A DNA stretch of 64,000 bases from Dysgonomonas gadei ATCC BAA-286 (GCF_000213555.1 NZ_GL891982.1:271910-335909); one strand, 5' to 3'; counted from the first letter of the stretch, positions 45,720 to 55,065 are shown. A program made the numbers and translations. The notes: a model not told the origin generated them from the sequence alone.

Positions 45720-46850
45720 TCATTCTACCCACATCAGGTCGCTCATAATACCATCCGAGATGAAGATGCCTTCACGCGTTAGTTTCAATACATTATCGTT
45801 ATTGGTTACAAATCCCTGATTGATATACTTCTGTACATTCTTCATGCAATAATCTTTCATTGATGTACCAAAGCGGCTTTCCATTACAACTAGATCTACT
45901 CCCCACATGGTGCGCATACCCGTCAGTATAAAATCATTATAACTTGTATTCTTATCCAGACATTCCGTTTCAATAGCCGGATTCGCCTGCCCTATGGCTT
46001 CCACATACTTAGAGATAGAGGGAATGTTCCATGCGCGGTTGTGCCCGTCAAAAGAATGTGCAGCAGGCCCTAATCCGAGATACTTTTCGCCAAGCCAGTA
46101 CGAACTATTATGCTTCGAATACAAACCATTCCGGGCAAAGTTCGATATCTCATAATGTTGGAATCCGGCAGCGCTCAGGCTGTCAATCATCGCAGAGAAC
46201 ATCTGCACGCTCAAATCTTCATCTACAGGCTTTACATCGCCCAATTTGAACAAACGGTACAGCCGTGTTCCCTGTTCATAGATAAGGTGATAAGATGAGA
46301 TATGCTGCACATTGAGATTTATAGCCTGTTCCAGATTTCGTTGCCAGATATCCATTGTCTGATTTGGCAGGCCATACATCAGATCGATGCTGATATTGTT
46401 ATAGCCTGACGACTTACATAAGCTGACCGCGTCTATTGCCCTTTCGGCAGAATGCCTGCGCTTGAGGAATTTCAGTTCATTGTCATCGAAACTCTGGATA
46501 CCAATACTCAGGCGGTTGAAAGGTAATCTCCGGAGCGTTTCCAAATATTTTGTATCCAGGTCGTCCGGATTGGCCTCCATTGTTATTTCAGCATCAGAGG
46601 CAACCGTAAAATTAGCCCGGATGGTATCAAATATTCTTTGGAAGTCCCCGTATGATAATTGGGAAGGCGTTCCTCCTCCGAAATAGATTGTCTTCACTAT
46701 CTCATTTGAGATATAATGTTTGCGCAATTCCATTTCCCTGCATACAGCCGATACATAGTTATGCTTGGGAGACATATCGGTGCGGGTGTAAAAATCGCAA
46801 TAAATGCACCTTGTCTTGCAGAAAGGAACGTGTATATAAATGCCTGCCAT
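45720..46850 (-). CDS. hemW: Radical SAM heme chaperone HemW
   Basis: The protein of 376 residues has the radical SAM cluster motif CKTRCIYC (Cys11, Cys15, Cys18) directly after the start MAGIYIHVPF, then YFGGGTPSQL (about 61) and SIGIQSFDD (about 113). A HemN C-terminal domain follows. HemW lacks the coproporphyrinogen oxidase activity of HemN and delivers heme to target enzymes; the Cys motif without a fourth Cys agrees. It is immediately downstream of the acyl-CoA ligase gene (55 bases, holding a word repeat). Confidence 0.92.
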   Translation of the reverse strand: MAGIYIHVPFCKTRCIYCDFYTRTDMSPKHNYVSAVCREMELRKHYISNEIVKTIYFGGGTPSQLSYGDFQRIFDTIRANFTVASDAEITMEANPDDLDTKYLETLRRLPFNRLSIGIQSFDDNELKFLKRRHSAERAIDAVSLCKSSGYNNISIDLMYGLPNQTMDIWQRNLEQAINLNVQHISSYHLIYEQGTRLYRLFKLGDVKPVDEDLSVQMFSAMIDSLSAAGFQHYEISNFARNGLYSKHNSSYWLGEKYLGLGPAAHSFDGHNRAWNIPSISKYVEAIGQANPAIETECLDKNTSYNDFILTGMRTMWGVDLVVMESRFGTSMKDYCMKNVQKYINQGFVTNNDNVLKLTREGIFISDGIMSDLMWVE

Positions 46851-46852
46851 AA

Positions 46853-46884
46853 TCAGTAAACAGTTAACAGTAAACAGTTAGCAG
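46853..46884. repeat. CAGTTAA word repeat between hemW and the ligase gene
   Basis: Four imperfect copies of CAGTAAA/CAGTTAA/CAGTTAG fill the gap between the hemW start and the ligase stop. It is the same word that has expanded in the cobalamin riboswitch. Confidence 0.7.
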
Positions 46885-46905
46885 CCATCAATAAGAAAGC
46901 GGAAT

Positions 46906-48717
46906 TCATTCTTTATACATCTTGTCGATGATATCTTTATACTTTTCTGCCACAAACTTACGTTTAACCTTCAATGTATTGGTGAGTTCACCGCCTTCCA
47001 TTGTGAATGGTTCGGGCAACAGCCAGTATCTCTTAATCTTTTCGTAAGGGGCAAAGTTAGCCTGTAGTAATTCAATACGGCCATCGAGCATACGCAGGAT
47101 ATCTACATTCGAGAGCAATTCTTCCAGTTTATCATATTGAATATTATGAGCCTCTGCATATTCTTCCAATGCTTTATAGTCCGGTACAATCAGGGCGCTC
47201 ACAAACTTGCGTTCATCCGCTATAACAGCTATCATGTCGATAAACTTATCTTCAGACACTTTTGTTTCTATCGCCTGAGGAGCAATATATTTTCCGTTAG
47301 CCGTTTTGAAAAGGTCTTTTATACGCTCGGTCAGGAACAGGACATTGCCCTCCAGTCGTCCGGCATCACCTGTGCGGAAATAGCCATCTTCGGTAAATAC
47401 TTTAGCCGTTTCTTCCGGTTTTTTATAGTATTCGCGCATAACGGTTTTTCCTTTCACCAGTATCTCGTTGTTTGCAGGATCTATCCTTACATCTACCTCA
47501 GGCATAATGGTACCGATAGAACCTATTCTAAATCCTTTTTCCGGATAGAAACTGACTGTCGCGCTGGTCTCTGTTAATCCGTAACCTATTATTATAGGTA
47601 TATTTACCGATTGTAGGAACTCATTTATAGAGTCTGACAGCGGTGCTCCGGCACATGGAAATATATTACCATTCTGGATACCAACGACCATCTTCAATAT
47701 ACGGAATACAGTATTGTTATATAAGAAGAATTTGATCCTCAAGCCAAAAGGCGAACGTATCCCATTATTCTTATAATCAAGGTTATATCTCTTGCCTGTT
47801 CTGATCGCATGAGTATACAACCACTTCATAACTCCCTTCGAATCTGAAATCTTCTCATGTACCCCGGCGTATACCTTTTCCCAAAAGCGGGGAACACTAC
47901 ACATAATACTTGGCTTAACCTGCTGTATAGATTTCTGTATTTCTTTTGCATCCTGATTGATGGCAATAGTCATACCCTTATGAAGTGCATAACACGTCCA
48001 TGCCCGCTCGAAGATATGTGCCAAAGGGAGGAAATTCATTGAGACATCTTTATTGGATGTCATGGTCAGCCGCATATCGTGAATACGGAATACTTGTAAG
48101 AAACATGAGTGAGGTATCACAACACCTTTAGGCTCGCCTGTTGTACCAGAAGTATATATTATGCAAGCGATATCGTCTTCTTGTCTCGATTTCATCCGTA
48201 CACGCACAATAACTTCCGTATTGGAATTCTCTCCTGAAGCGATAAAGTCATCGAAATAAATAGATGTCTTATCTTCGGGATGGAACTTTACCTTGTTATC
48301 GAATACAATTATCCTTTTCAGTACCGAAGATCCGCTCTGCTGTACCTTAAAAGCATTATTATATTGAAACTGCTCTCCGGCAAACAATAATTCAACATTC
48401 GCATCATTGACTATATATTCTACCTGTGTAGGAGAAGAGGTCGCATATATAGGCACTGATACGCACCTGTTGGCATACGAAGCAAAATCGGCAAAAAGAT
48501 ACTGAGGCATATTCTGGGAATAAACCGCGACCTTATCACCTTCATTTACACCTATTTCAGCCATAGCCCATGCCGTCTTCATTACGTTATCCGAAAACTT
48601 CTTCCATGAAATACTCTTCCATTTTTTCTCGTAAGGGTTCCTATACTTCAGGGCTGTTCTTTTCCCATATCTGATGGCTTGGCGATGCACCAAAATAGAT
48701 AAATGATAATAGTTCAT
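46906..48717 (-). CDS. Long-chain fatty acid-CoA ligase (AMP-forming)
   Basis: The ANL-family enzyme of 603 residues activates fatty acids through an acyl-adenylate. The P-loop motif IIYTSGTTGEPKGVVI is at about 190-205. GYGLTETSATVSF (about 386) and FRTGDAGRLEGN (about 452) mark the rest of the adenylation domain. Like other Bacteroidetes members it is cytoplasmic and membrane-associated. It may initiate degradation or recycling of exogenous fatty acids. A -7 box TACCTTTG lies 29 bases upstream of its ATG. Confidence 0.92.
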   Translation of the reverse strand: MNYYHLSILVHRQAIRYGKRTALKYRNPYEKKWKSISWKKFSDNVMKTAWAMAEIGVNEGDKVAVYSQNMPQYLFADFASYANRCVSVPIYATSSPTQVEYIVNDANVELLFAGEQFQYNNAFKVQQSGSSVLKRIIVFDNKVKFHPEDKTSIYFDDFIASGENSNTEVIVRVRMKSRQEDDIACIIYTSGTTGEPKGVVIPHSCFLQVFRIHDMRLTMTSNKDVSMNFLPLAHIFERAWTCYALHKGMTIAINQDAKEIQKSIQQVKPSIMCSVPRFWEKVYAGVHEKISDSKGVMKWLYTHAIRTGKRYNLDYKNNGIRSPFGLRIKFFLYNNTVFRILKMVVGIQNGNIFPCAGAPLSDSINEFLQSVNIPIIIGYGLTETSATVSFYPEKGFRIGSIGTIMPEVDVRIDPANNEILVKGKTVMREYYKKPEETAKVFTEDGYFRTGDAGRLEGNVLFLTERIKDLFKTANGKYIAPQAIETKVSEDKFIDMIAVIADERKFVSALIVPDYKALEEYAEAHNIQYDKLEELLSNVDILRMLDGRIELLQANFAPYEKIKRYWLLPEPFTMEGGELTNTLKVKRKFVAEKYKDIIDKMYKE

Positions 48718-48745
48718 GGAAATTCTTTTTGATTCGTAATTGCTA

Positions 48746-48753
48746 CAAAGGTA
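48746..48753 (-). promoter_or_regulatory. -7 box of the acyl-CoA ligase gene
   Basis: On the minus strand this reads TACCTTTG. No TTG is at the expected distance, so only the -7 part is supported. Confidence 0.5.
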
Positions 48754-48880
48754 GTCTTAAATATGGAAAATATATTATGTAATTGCAATTTTTATAGTTG
48801 CACAAACACCCATTGTCAAGCCAATCAAACAAAGATGTATAAACGGTTTGCCCTCTTGTTTTCGGGAGTATGGCAAAAAG

Positions 48881-48912
48881 TTATAACCTATAGCTTATAA
48901 CTCATAACTTAT
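48881..48912. repeat. Short degenerate tandem repeat (word CTTATAA)
   Basis: About four imperfect copies of a TTATAACNTA/GCTTATAA word lie immediately before the flippase -7 box. It belongs to the class of locus-specific words. Confidence 0.5.
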
Positions 48913-48917
48913 TTTAC

Positions 48918-48925
48918 TACTTTTG
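48918..48925 (+). promoter_or_regulatory. -7 box of the flippase gene
   Basis: TACTTTTG matches TAnnTTTG, 17 bases before the flippase ATG. No -33 element is clear. Confidence 0.4.
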
Positions 48926-48942
48926 TAGCCAAATAATTTTCT

Positions 48943-50463
48943 ATGGCAGGTAGTGGAATGAAGAGTTTGGCGAAAGATACTGCAATCTACGGATTGAGTA
49001 GTATTCTCGGCCGTGTTCTCAACTGGTTTCTGATGCCACTGCACATCAGCATTTTCACCAATACTATCGAATATGGGAAAGTCAGCCGTATATACGGACT
49101 TACGGCACTGTTTTTGGTATTGCTGACTTACGGACTGGAAACGGGTTTCTTCCGATTTATGAATAAAAAGGAAGAAAACGCGGATAAGGTATATTCTACC
49201 TCATTGATAACCATAGGCTGCACCTCGTTGCTCTTTATTTTGTTTTCGATCTGCTTCATCACACCTATTTCCGAATGGCTCAGATATACGGACCACAGGG
49301 AACATATAATGATTATGGCAATCGTAGTTGCCCTGGATGCTTTCATGACCATTCCTTTCGCATATTTGAGACAACAAAAAAGGCCGAAACGGTTTGCCGC
49401 ACTGAAACTCGCCTTTATTTTCTTCAATATATTTTTCAATCTGTTCTTCTTAGTATTTTGCCCATGGATAAAGGAGGCTTACCCCGATTTTATACTGAAT
49501 AAGTTTTATCATCAGGATATCGGTATAGGATATATATTTCTAGCCAATCTTATATCTACGCTGGCAGTATTAATCTTGTTGATACCAACAACGATGAAAG
49601 GATTGAAGATAGACTTTGACAAAAGCCTGTTGGGTCGCCTGCTGAAATATTCCTTTCCTCTGCTGATGCTGGGACTGGCAGGGGTTATCAGTCAGACTGT
49701 GGCGCAACTGGTATATCCATATATTTTCGACAGTGTTGAAGAAGCCGACCGCCAACTCGGAATATATAGTGCCTGTGTCAAATTCTCGGTCATAATATCC
49801 ATGTTCATTCAAGCCTTCCGCTATGCTTATGAGCCTTTCTTCTTCGGGAAAAACAAGGATGGGAAGGACAATACCAAGTCTTATGCGGACGCAATGAAGT
49901 ATTTCATCATATTTGTGCTGCTGATATTTCTGGTAGTAATGTTCTACATAGATATTATCCAGTATATTATGCATAGAATAGGCCGTAATTATGCCATAGG
50001 GCTGGACGTTCTGCCATACGCCATGATGGGTGAAATATTTTTCGGTATCTATTTCAACCTTTCGGTATGGTATAAGCTGACCGACAAGACCAAATACGGT
50101 GCATATTTTTCCATACTGGGGTGCGTCATACAGGTAGTAATGAATATCGTTCTGGTTCCTATTTACGGCTATATAGCCAGTGCATGGGCAACATTCGCCT
50201 GCAACCTGATAATCGCTGCCATATCGTACTTCATAGGACAAAAGTATTTCCCTATAAAATATGACCTGAAGAATATATTCCTTTATTTCGTTCTGGCAAC
50301 CGTATTTTATATAGCTGCGATGTATCCGCAAATAGATAATGAGTTGTTGCGTATGGGATACCGTACATTATTCCTCATCGCTTTTGCAGCGATTGTGATA
50401 AAAAAGGATTTGCCTTTAAGTGAAATACCCATTATCAACAGGTATTTCAAGAGAAATAAATAA
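48943..50463 (+). CDS. Polysaccharide/lipid-linked oligosaccharide flippase (Wzx-like, MATE/MOP superfamily)
   Basis: This integral membrane protein of 506 residues has 12-14 predicted helices and starts MAGSGMKSLAKDTAIYGLSSILGR, typical of Bacteroidetes oligosaccharide flippases that move undecaprenol-linked sugars across the inner membrane. The internal GIYSACVKFSVIISMFIQAFRYAYEPFFF region is family-like. No glycosyltransferase cluster is adjacent. The next gene starts 40 bases later and is co-directional, perhaps co-transcribed. Confidence 0.85.
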   Translation: MAGSGMKSLAKDTAIYGLSSILGRVLNWFLMPLHISIFTNTIEYGKVSRIYGLTALFLVLLTYGLETGFFRFMNKKEENADKVYSTSLITIGCTSLLFILFSICFITPISEWLRYTDHREHIMIMAIVVALDAFMTIPFAYLRQQKRPKRFAALKLAFIFFNIFFNLFFLVFCPWIKEAYPDFILNKFYHQDIGIGYIFLANLISTLAVLILLIPTTMKGLKIDFDKSLLGRLLKYSFPLLMLGLAGVISQTVAQLVYPYIFDSVEEADRQLGIYSACVKFSVIISMFIQAFRYAYEPFFFGKNKDGKDNTKSYADAMKYFIIFVLLIFLVVMFYIDIIQYIMHRIGRNYAIGLDVLPYAMMGEIFFGIYFNLSVWYKLTDKTKYGAYFSILGCVIQVVMNIVLVPIYGYIASAWATFACNLIIAAISYFIGQKYFPIKYDLKNIFLYFVLATVFYIAAMYPQIDNELLRMGYRTLFLIAFAAIVIKKDLPLSEIPIINRYFKRNK

Positions 50464-50503
50464 ACTAAAAAACAATCAATTAATCAATAATAATTATAAA
50501 TCA

Positions 50504-52624
50504 ATGAGAAAGATATTTCTATTTTCAATCCTCTTCCTCTCGGCCCTGCTGGTAAAGGCAGACGAAGGTATGTGGTTGCTGAAAGAGCTGAACAAACAAA
50601 GTCTGGCTCGTATGAAAGAACTGGGTTTTTCGTTCCCGGCCGATAGTATTTACAGTGAGACAAACCCATCGCTGAAAGATGCGGTCGTAATCTTCGGTGG
50701 CGGATGTACCGGAGTTGCCGTTTCCGACCTGGGATTGATCTTCACAAATCATCACTGCGGCTACGGAAACATTCAGAAACTTAGTTCGGTAGAGCACGAT
50801 TACCTGAAAGACGGGTTTGTCAGCCAGGCATTTGCCGATGAATTGCCGGCAGAAGGATTAATGGTTGCTTTCCTGCAAAAGACAGAAGACATTACAGATT
50901 TCGTGACCTCTACTCTGTCGCCTGATGACAGCGAAGATGTGCGCGACCAGAAGATAGATTCATTATCGGAAGTATATCTGCAAAAATACAAGGGAAATGA
51001 ATTTATACGTGCGCAGGTAGTACCGTTCTATTCCAACAACAAATATTATGCGGTTATATACGATGTCTTCCGCGACGTAAGGCTTGTTTTCACTCCACCT
51101 TCATCCGTAGGTAAATTCGGAGGGGAAACAGACAACTGGATGTGGCCACGCCACACAGGTGACTTCTCTGTATTCCGCGTATACGCGAACAAGGACAATC
51201 AGGCTGCGCGCTACAGCGCCGACAATGTCCCTTACAAGCCTAAATATTCCGTTCCTGTATCCATACAGGGATTCAAGGATAAGGATTATGCCATGACCAT
51301 CGGCTATCCGGGAAGTACCGAACGCTACATGTCATCGTGGGGTATCAACCAAATGGTAGAATCGGAACACAAACCACGTATCGAAGTACGTGGGGCGAAA
51401 CAGGATATCTGGAGAAAAGCGATGAACGCAAGTGACGCTGTACGCATTAAATATGCAAATAAATACGCAGGTAGCTCCAACTATTGGAAAAATGCAATGG
51501 GAATGAATGAAGCCATCGCAAAGCTGGATGTAATAAAAGATAAAGAAGACCTTGAAACGAGATTTTCACAATGGGTATCTTCATCAAACAACCAAGCTAA
51601 ATACGGGGATGTATTACCGATGCTGAAAGAAGGTTATACTTCTACAATGGATGCCGCTAAAATACAGACATACCTGTTCGAAACATTCTATAATGGTATA
51701 GAGATAACCCGCTTTGCCAATACAGCTCTGTTTGTAAGCAAAATGGACGAAGGAGATAAAGGTGACGAATTGAGAAGCCGCATGACTAACGTTTATAAGG
51801 ACTACGAGCCGTCTCTAGACCGTGAAGTAATGCCTGTATTGCTAAAATTATATGCGGAACGTGTGCCTGCGGCATACCAACCGGCTATATATGAGACTAT
51901 CAACAAGAAGTTCAAAGGCGATTATGATAAATACGCCGACTGGTTCTATAAAAATACAAAGCTGACAAGTCTGGACGGAATAGTAACCCTTATTGCCAAC
52001 GGTAAAGCTAAAGATATAGAAAAAGATCCTGCAATAGAGCTGGCAAAAGCCCTTGAGCCTTGCCTGAAATTGCTTCAGAAAGACTCTGCCCCATATCATG
52101 CGCAAATAGATAAAGGCGGACGCTTGTTTATGGCGGGATTGATGGAAATGGAACCGAATAAAGTATTCTCTCCAGATGCCAACTTCACCCAACGTCTGAG
52201 CTATGGTTCTATTGGCGGATACAAGCCCGCCGATGCTGTAACATACGATTACTATTCTACATCGAAAGGAGTTCTGGAAAAAGAAAATCCGAATGATCCC
52301 GAGTTTGCCGTACAGGAATATATCCTTAACGACCTGAAAGCAGGTGACTTCGGTCAGTATGCTGACGCAGACGGTAAGATGCATGTAAACTTCTTATCTA
52401 ACAATGATATAACCGGAGGCAACTCTGGTAGCCCTGTTTTCGATGGAAAAGCTCAACTTATCGGTCTGGCTTTCGATGGTAACTGGGAAGCGCTGAGCGG
52501 GGATATTGTTTTTGAGCCGGAAGTGCAACGTACTATCAGCGTGGATATTCGCTATGTACTTTATACAATAGATAAAGTAATGAAATGCCCCCGTCTGATT
52601 CAGGAACTGAAAATTATAAAATAA
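50504..52624 (+). CDS. S46 dipeptidyl-peptidase, DPP7-like
   Basis: The periplasmic serine exopeptidase of 706 residues releases dipeptides from peptide N termini. The start at 50504 begins a signal peptide (MRKIFLFSILFLSALLVKA); an in-frame ATG at 50420 lies in the flippase gene. The catalytic His is in FTNHHCGYG (His83 or His84) and Ser641 is in GGNSGSP. Residue 659, 18 after the serine, is Gly (LAFDGNWE). In the family, as I recall it, Gly here marks DPP7 (hydrophobic P1) and Arg marks DPP11 (acidic P1). Such enzymes support growth on peptides in asaccharolytic relatives. Confidence 0.92.
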   Translation: MRKIFLFSILFLSALLVKADEGMWLLKELNKQSLARMKELGFSFPADSIYSETNPSLKDAVVIFGGGCTGVAVSDLGLIFTNHHCGYGNIQKLSSVEHDYLKDGFVSQAFADELPAEGLMVAFLQKTEDITDFVTSTLSPDDSEDVRDQKIDSLSEVYLQKYKGNEFIRAQVVPFYSNNKYYAVIYDVFRDVRLVFTPPSSVGKFGGETDNWMWPRHTGDFSVFRVYANKDNQAARYSADNVPYKPKYSVPVSIQGFKDKDYAMTIGYPGSTERYMSSWGINQMVESEHKPRIEVRGAKQDIWRKAMNASDAVRIKYANKYAGSSNYWKNAMGMNEAIAKLDVIKDKEDLETRFSQWVSSSNNQAKYGDVLPMLKEGYTSTMDAAKIQTYLFETFYNGIEITRFANTALFVSKMDEGDKGDELRSRMTNVYKDYEPSLDREVMPVLLKLYAERVPAAYQPAIYETINKKFKGDYDKYADWFYKNTKLTSLDGIVTLIANGKAKDIEKDPAIELAKALEPCLKLLQKDSAPYHAQIDKGGRLFMAGLMEMEPNKVFSPDANFTQRLSYGSIGGYKPADAVTYDYYSTSKGVLEKENPNDPEFAVQEYILNDLKAGDFGQYADADGKMHVNFLSNNDITGGNSGSPVFDGKAQLIGLAFDGNWEALSGDIVFEPEVQRTISVDIRYVLYTIDKVMKCPRLIQELKIIK

Positions 52625-52641
52625 GGAATACGTTAAAATAA

Positions 52642-52680
52642 AAATGGCTGCCGATCATTTTCGACAGCCATTTCTGTTTT
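52642..52680 (+). terminator. Terminator after the S46 peptidase gene
   Basis: AAATGGCTG/CAGCCATTT with inner CGA/TCG forms a strong hairpin, followed by CTGTTTTAT. It begins 17 bases after the stop. Its A-run on the left could also serve the convergent SUFU gene. Confidence 0.75.
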
Positions 52681-52731
52681 ATACAAACCGGCATTTTGAC
52701 TGTTTTACGCCATTTCTGAAAACGTACTTTA

Positions 52732-53391
52732 CTATCGCCGGTCCAAATCTGTTATCATCAAGGGATTATTGGCCTTCATTTCCTCCAGTACTTTCTTTAC
52801 TTCTTCATAAACCGAGTCACTCGATTTTATCCGCTCCATCTCTCCGGAGGTAAGTCCGACCATCTGCAAGAAAGCCACTTCTCCATGCGGAGTCTGTATT
52901 TTTCCCATTTCGGGATCAAGCGTAAAAGCAACTCCCACTATGTCGATTTCCTTTTTCCCGCCTACCCGTATAGGGCCGTTGGCAGGGATTACATGGTTTT
53001 CTTCAAACCAGCGGCCGCTTTTTATCACATAGCGTGCCAGGTTATTCATCAGGTTGACAACCCATGTAGGGTCTTCTCCGTCTTCTTCGAAAGGCTTTAG
53101 GCGAAAAGTAAATTCAAAACCCCATTTACTAAATTCACCACCCGCAGCCTCTTCATTATAATAAAGTTCCGACATGCCATAACTCACCAGATGGCGGTGA
53201 AATTCCTGATTACGGGAATCGAAAATACTGACTCCGTCCAAAGGGTCTTCTCCACCAACCATATAATGCAGTTGCGGAGCATAATGACGGGGTTCAACAT
53301 CTCCATATAGTTTTTCTATTGCTTTGTCTATTTCCCACCACCCTACGGCATCGTCTTCATCGAAGAGATTTTTATATTCTTTCTGTGTCAT
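52732..53391 (-). CDS. Suppressor-of-fused (SUFU) domain protein
   Basis: The protein of 219 residues is a stand-alone SUFU domain: YGDVEPRHYAPQLHYMVGGEDPLDGVSIFDS (shown by its parts HYAPQ and GGEDPLDG), YGMSELYYNE, GFEFTFRL and, at the C-terminal side, FLQMVGLTSGEME. In animals SUFU acts in Hedgehog signalling. In bacteria it is often an immunity or partner protein in polymorphic-toxin systems. No toxin is adjacent here. It is a single gene facing the S46 gene, so its role is open. Confidence 0.88.
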   Translation of the reverse strand: MTQKEYKNLFDEDDAVGWWEIDKAIEKLYGDVEPRHYAPQLHYMVGGEDPLDGVSIFDSRNQEFHRHLVSYGMSELYYNEEAAGGEFSKWGFEFTFRLKPFEEDGEDPTWVVNLMNNLARYVIKSGRWFEENHVIPANGPIRVGGKKEIDIVGVAFTLDPEMGKIQTPHGEVAFLQMVGLTSGEMERIKSSDSVYEEVKKVLEEMKANNPLMITDLDRR

Positions 53392-53565
53392 ATGTGTTTA
53401 ATTGAAGGTTTAAAGATATAAAAAATTAAAGAAGTAGTAATCCTGATCTTTTAGGGCAAACGCACGAAATTATTTAATATAGTCAGTACGATTGTTCCGA
53501 AATTTTATCTATATACCGAAGAAGCCGTTGATTCTTTGAAAATTCGCCCTAATAAAAACATGCCT

Positions 53566-53709
53566 ATGAAAAAATATAAAAAAGTGTCAAGTTTTATACT
53601 TAAAACCTAAATGTAAAAAAATAGAAAGTTAAAAGTAAATGATGTACTTAAAAAAGTTGAAATGGAAAAATATAGTAAAAGCTGTCAAGTTTGTCAGGTT
53701 TTAACAATA
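53566..53709 (+). repeat. TGTCAAGTT repeat element, copy 2
   Basis: It begins ATGAAAAAATATAAAAAAG then TGTCAAGTTTT, and ends AAAAGCTGTCAAGTTTGTC followed by AGGTTTTAACAA. Both boxes and the roughly 140-base span match copy 1 at 40746. It lies about 175 bases before recR and reads the same way. Confidence 0.7.
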
Positions 53710-53853
53710 TAATGCAAATATAGGTTAATTAAATCATGGTTAGAAAAGTATTCGCTAATAAACAGCTCCGGAATGTTACATATTAAACCTCCGGCGATGA
53801 GCTTCTTTTATCATGCTACTACATATGATAAATGAAAACTCTCAAAATATTTC

Positions 53854-53861
53854 TATCTTTG
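53854..53861 (+). promoter_or_regulatory. -7 box of recR
   Basis: TATCTTTG matches TAnnTTTG, 23 bases before the recR ATG. No -33 TTG is visible. Confidence 0.5.
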
Positions 53862-53884
53862 AACTTCTATTTTGAGTAATATCT

Positions 53885-54508
53885 ATGAATCAAAAATATC
53901 CTTCCATACTGCTGGAGAATGCAGTAAATGAATTTGCCCGCCTACCCGGTATAGGCCGTAAAACAGCGCTACGCCTTATCCTGCATCTGCTGAGGCAAGA
54001 TGACGCGATGGTAGACGGTTTTGCACAATCGCTGGTCGCGCTGAAACATGAAGTAAGATACTGCAAAGTATGCCACAATATCAGTGATGCCGAAGTGTGT
54101 CCTATTTGCCAGGATAAGTCACGGGATGCCACAACAATCTGTGTGGTGGAAAACATAAAGGAGGTAATGGCTATCGAAAACACCATGCAGTTCAGAGGAC
54201 AGTATCACGTACTTGGCGGCATCATTTCCCCTATAGACGGGATAGGCCCTGCCGACCTGGAGATAGAAAGCCTGGTGGAACGTGTGTCGCAGGGAAATAT
54301 CAATGAGATCATCCTCGCTCTGAGCACTACAATGGAGGGTGATACCACTAACTTCTACATCTATAAAAAACTGGCGCCTTATGATGTAAAGGTATCCATG
54401 ATAGCCAGGGGAATCTCCATCGGAGATGAAATAGAATACGCCGACGAGGTCACTCTCGGACGTTCGATACTGAACCGGACCCTATTCAACGAATCGTACA
54501 GGATGTGA
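53885..54508 (+). CDS. recR: Recombination mediator RecR
   Basis: This protein of 207 residues loads RecA with RecF and RecO at gapped DNA. The N-terminal helix-hairpin-helix is in RLPGIGRKTALRLILHLL (about 18-35). A four-Cys zinc finger spans CKVCHNISDAEVCPIC (about 59-74). The Toprim domain follows (CVVENIKEVMAIENT) and ends in the usual basic ring region. The length is typical. It has its own promoter and stands 100 bases before the HAD gene. Confidence 0.97.
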   Translation: MNQKYPSILLENAVNEFARLPGIGRKTALRLILHLLRQDDAMVDGFAQSLVALKHEVRYCKVCHNISDAEVCPICQDKSRDATTICVVENIKEVMAIENTMQFRGQYHVLGGIISPIDGIGPADLEIESLVERVSQGNINEIILALSTTMEGDTTNFYIYKKLAPYDVKVSMIARGISIGDEIEYADEVTLGRSILNRTLFNESYRM

Positions 54509-54550
54509 AAGTGAAGAATTATCCAGCAACTCGCAACTGTAATTTATTGT

Positions 54551-54558
54551 TATATTTG
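54551..54558 (+). promoter_or_regulatory. -7 box of the HAD gene
   Basis: TATATTTG matches TAnnTTTG and gives a leader of about 45 bases. No -33 element is clear. Confidence 0.45.
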
Positions 54559-54608
54559 CATTATTCTTAACAACAATACAATATTGAAACTTGTAATCAA
54601 TCAAACAT

Positions 54609-55064
54609 ATGGTAATCGCAGTAGATTTTGACGGAACAATTGTAGAGCACGAATACCCTAAGATAGGCAGAGCAATACCTTTTGCCATAGAGACGTTGCT
54701 CCAACTACAGAAAGAAGGGCATATTCTCCTCATGTGGACAGTACGCGACGGCGACTTACTTCAAGAGGCAGTAAACTATTGTGAAAAGAAAGGCCTGAAA
54801 TTCTATGCAGCCAACAAGAACCATCCCGACGAAGATGTATCGACCGCCTCACGCAAGTTGAATGCCGAAATGTTTATCGACGACCGCAATCTGGGCGGGT
54901 TACCCGACTGGGGAGTTATCTACCATGCAATAAAAGCAATGGAAAGAGGTGAAACTTCGTTTGAAAGAATAATGATGTCGTCAGGTGAAAACCAACGTAT
55001 ACGACGCAGGAAGAAGAATTTCTTTATCCGTCTGGGGGAAATGTTTGAGAATAACAGATACTGA
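54609..55064 (+). CDS. HAD-superfamily hydrolase of the BT0820 type
   Basis: The protein of 151 residues begins with the HAD motif I (MVIAVDFDGTIVE, Asp7 and Asp9). Motif II is in LMWTVRD and motif III/IV in FIDDRNLGGLPDWG. It is close in pattern to a small Bacteroidetes family of phosphatase-like proteins of unknown substrate. The C-terminal tail is basic (RIRRRKKNFFIRLGEMF). It has its own -7 box. Confidence 0.85.
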   Translation: MVIAVDFDGTIVEHEYPKIGRAIPFAIETLLQLQKEGHILLMWTVRDGDLLQEAVNYCEKKGLKFYAANKNHPDEDVSTASRKLNAEMFIDDRNLGGLPDWGVIYHAIKAMERGETSFERIMMSSGENQRIRRRKKNFFIRLGEMFENNRY

Positions 55065-55065
55065 A

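Larger units (their letters stand above)
53392..53884. other. Divergent gap between SUFU and recR
   Basis: The 493 bases hold no ORF. They contain the TGTCAAGTT repeat copy 2 and the recR -7 box. The remainder is AT-rich with no site that I can support. Confidence 0.5.

Noticed and set aside
50420..50503. Upstream in-frame ATG of the S46 peptidase (28 residues longer)
   Set aside because: It lies inside the flippase gene and would put a charged segment before the signal peptide that begins at 50504.
54482..54733. Minus-strand ORF over the recR-HAD gap
   Set aside because: It is mostly antisense to the start of the HAD gene and covers the -7 box at 54551; it has no recognisable motif.
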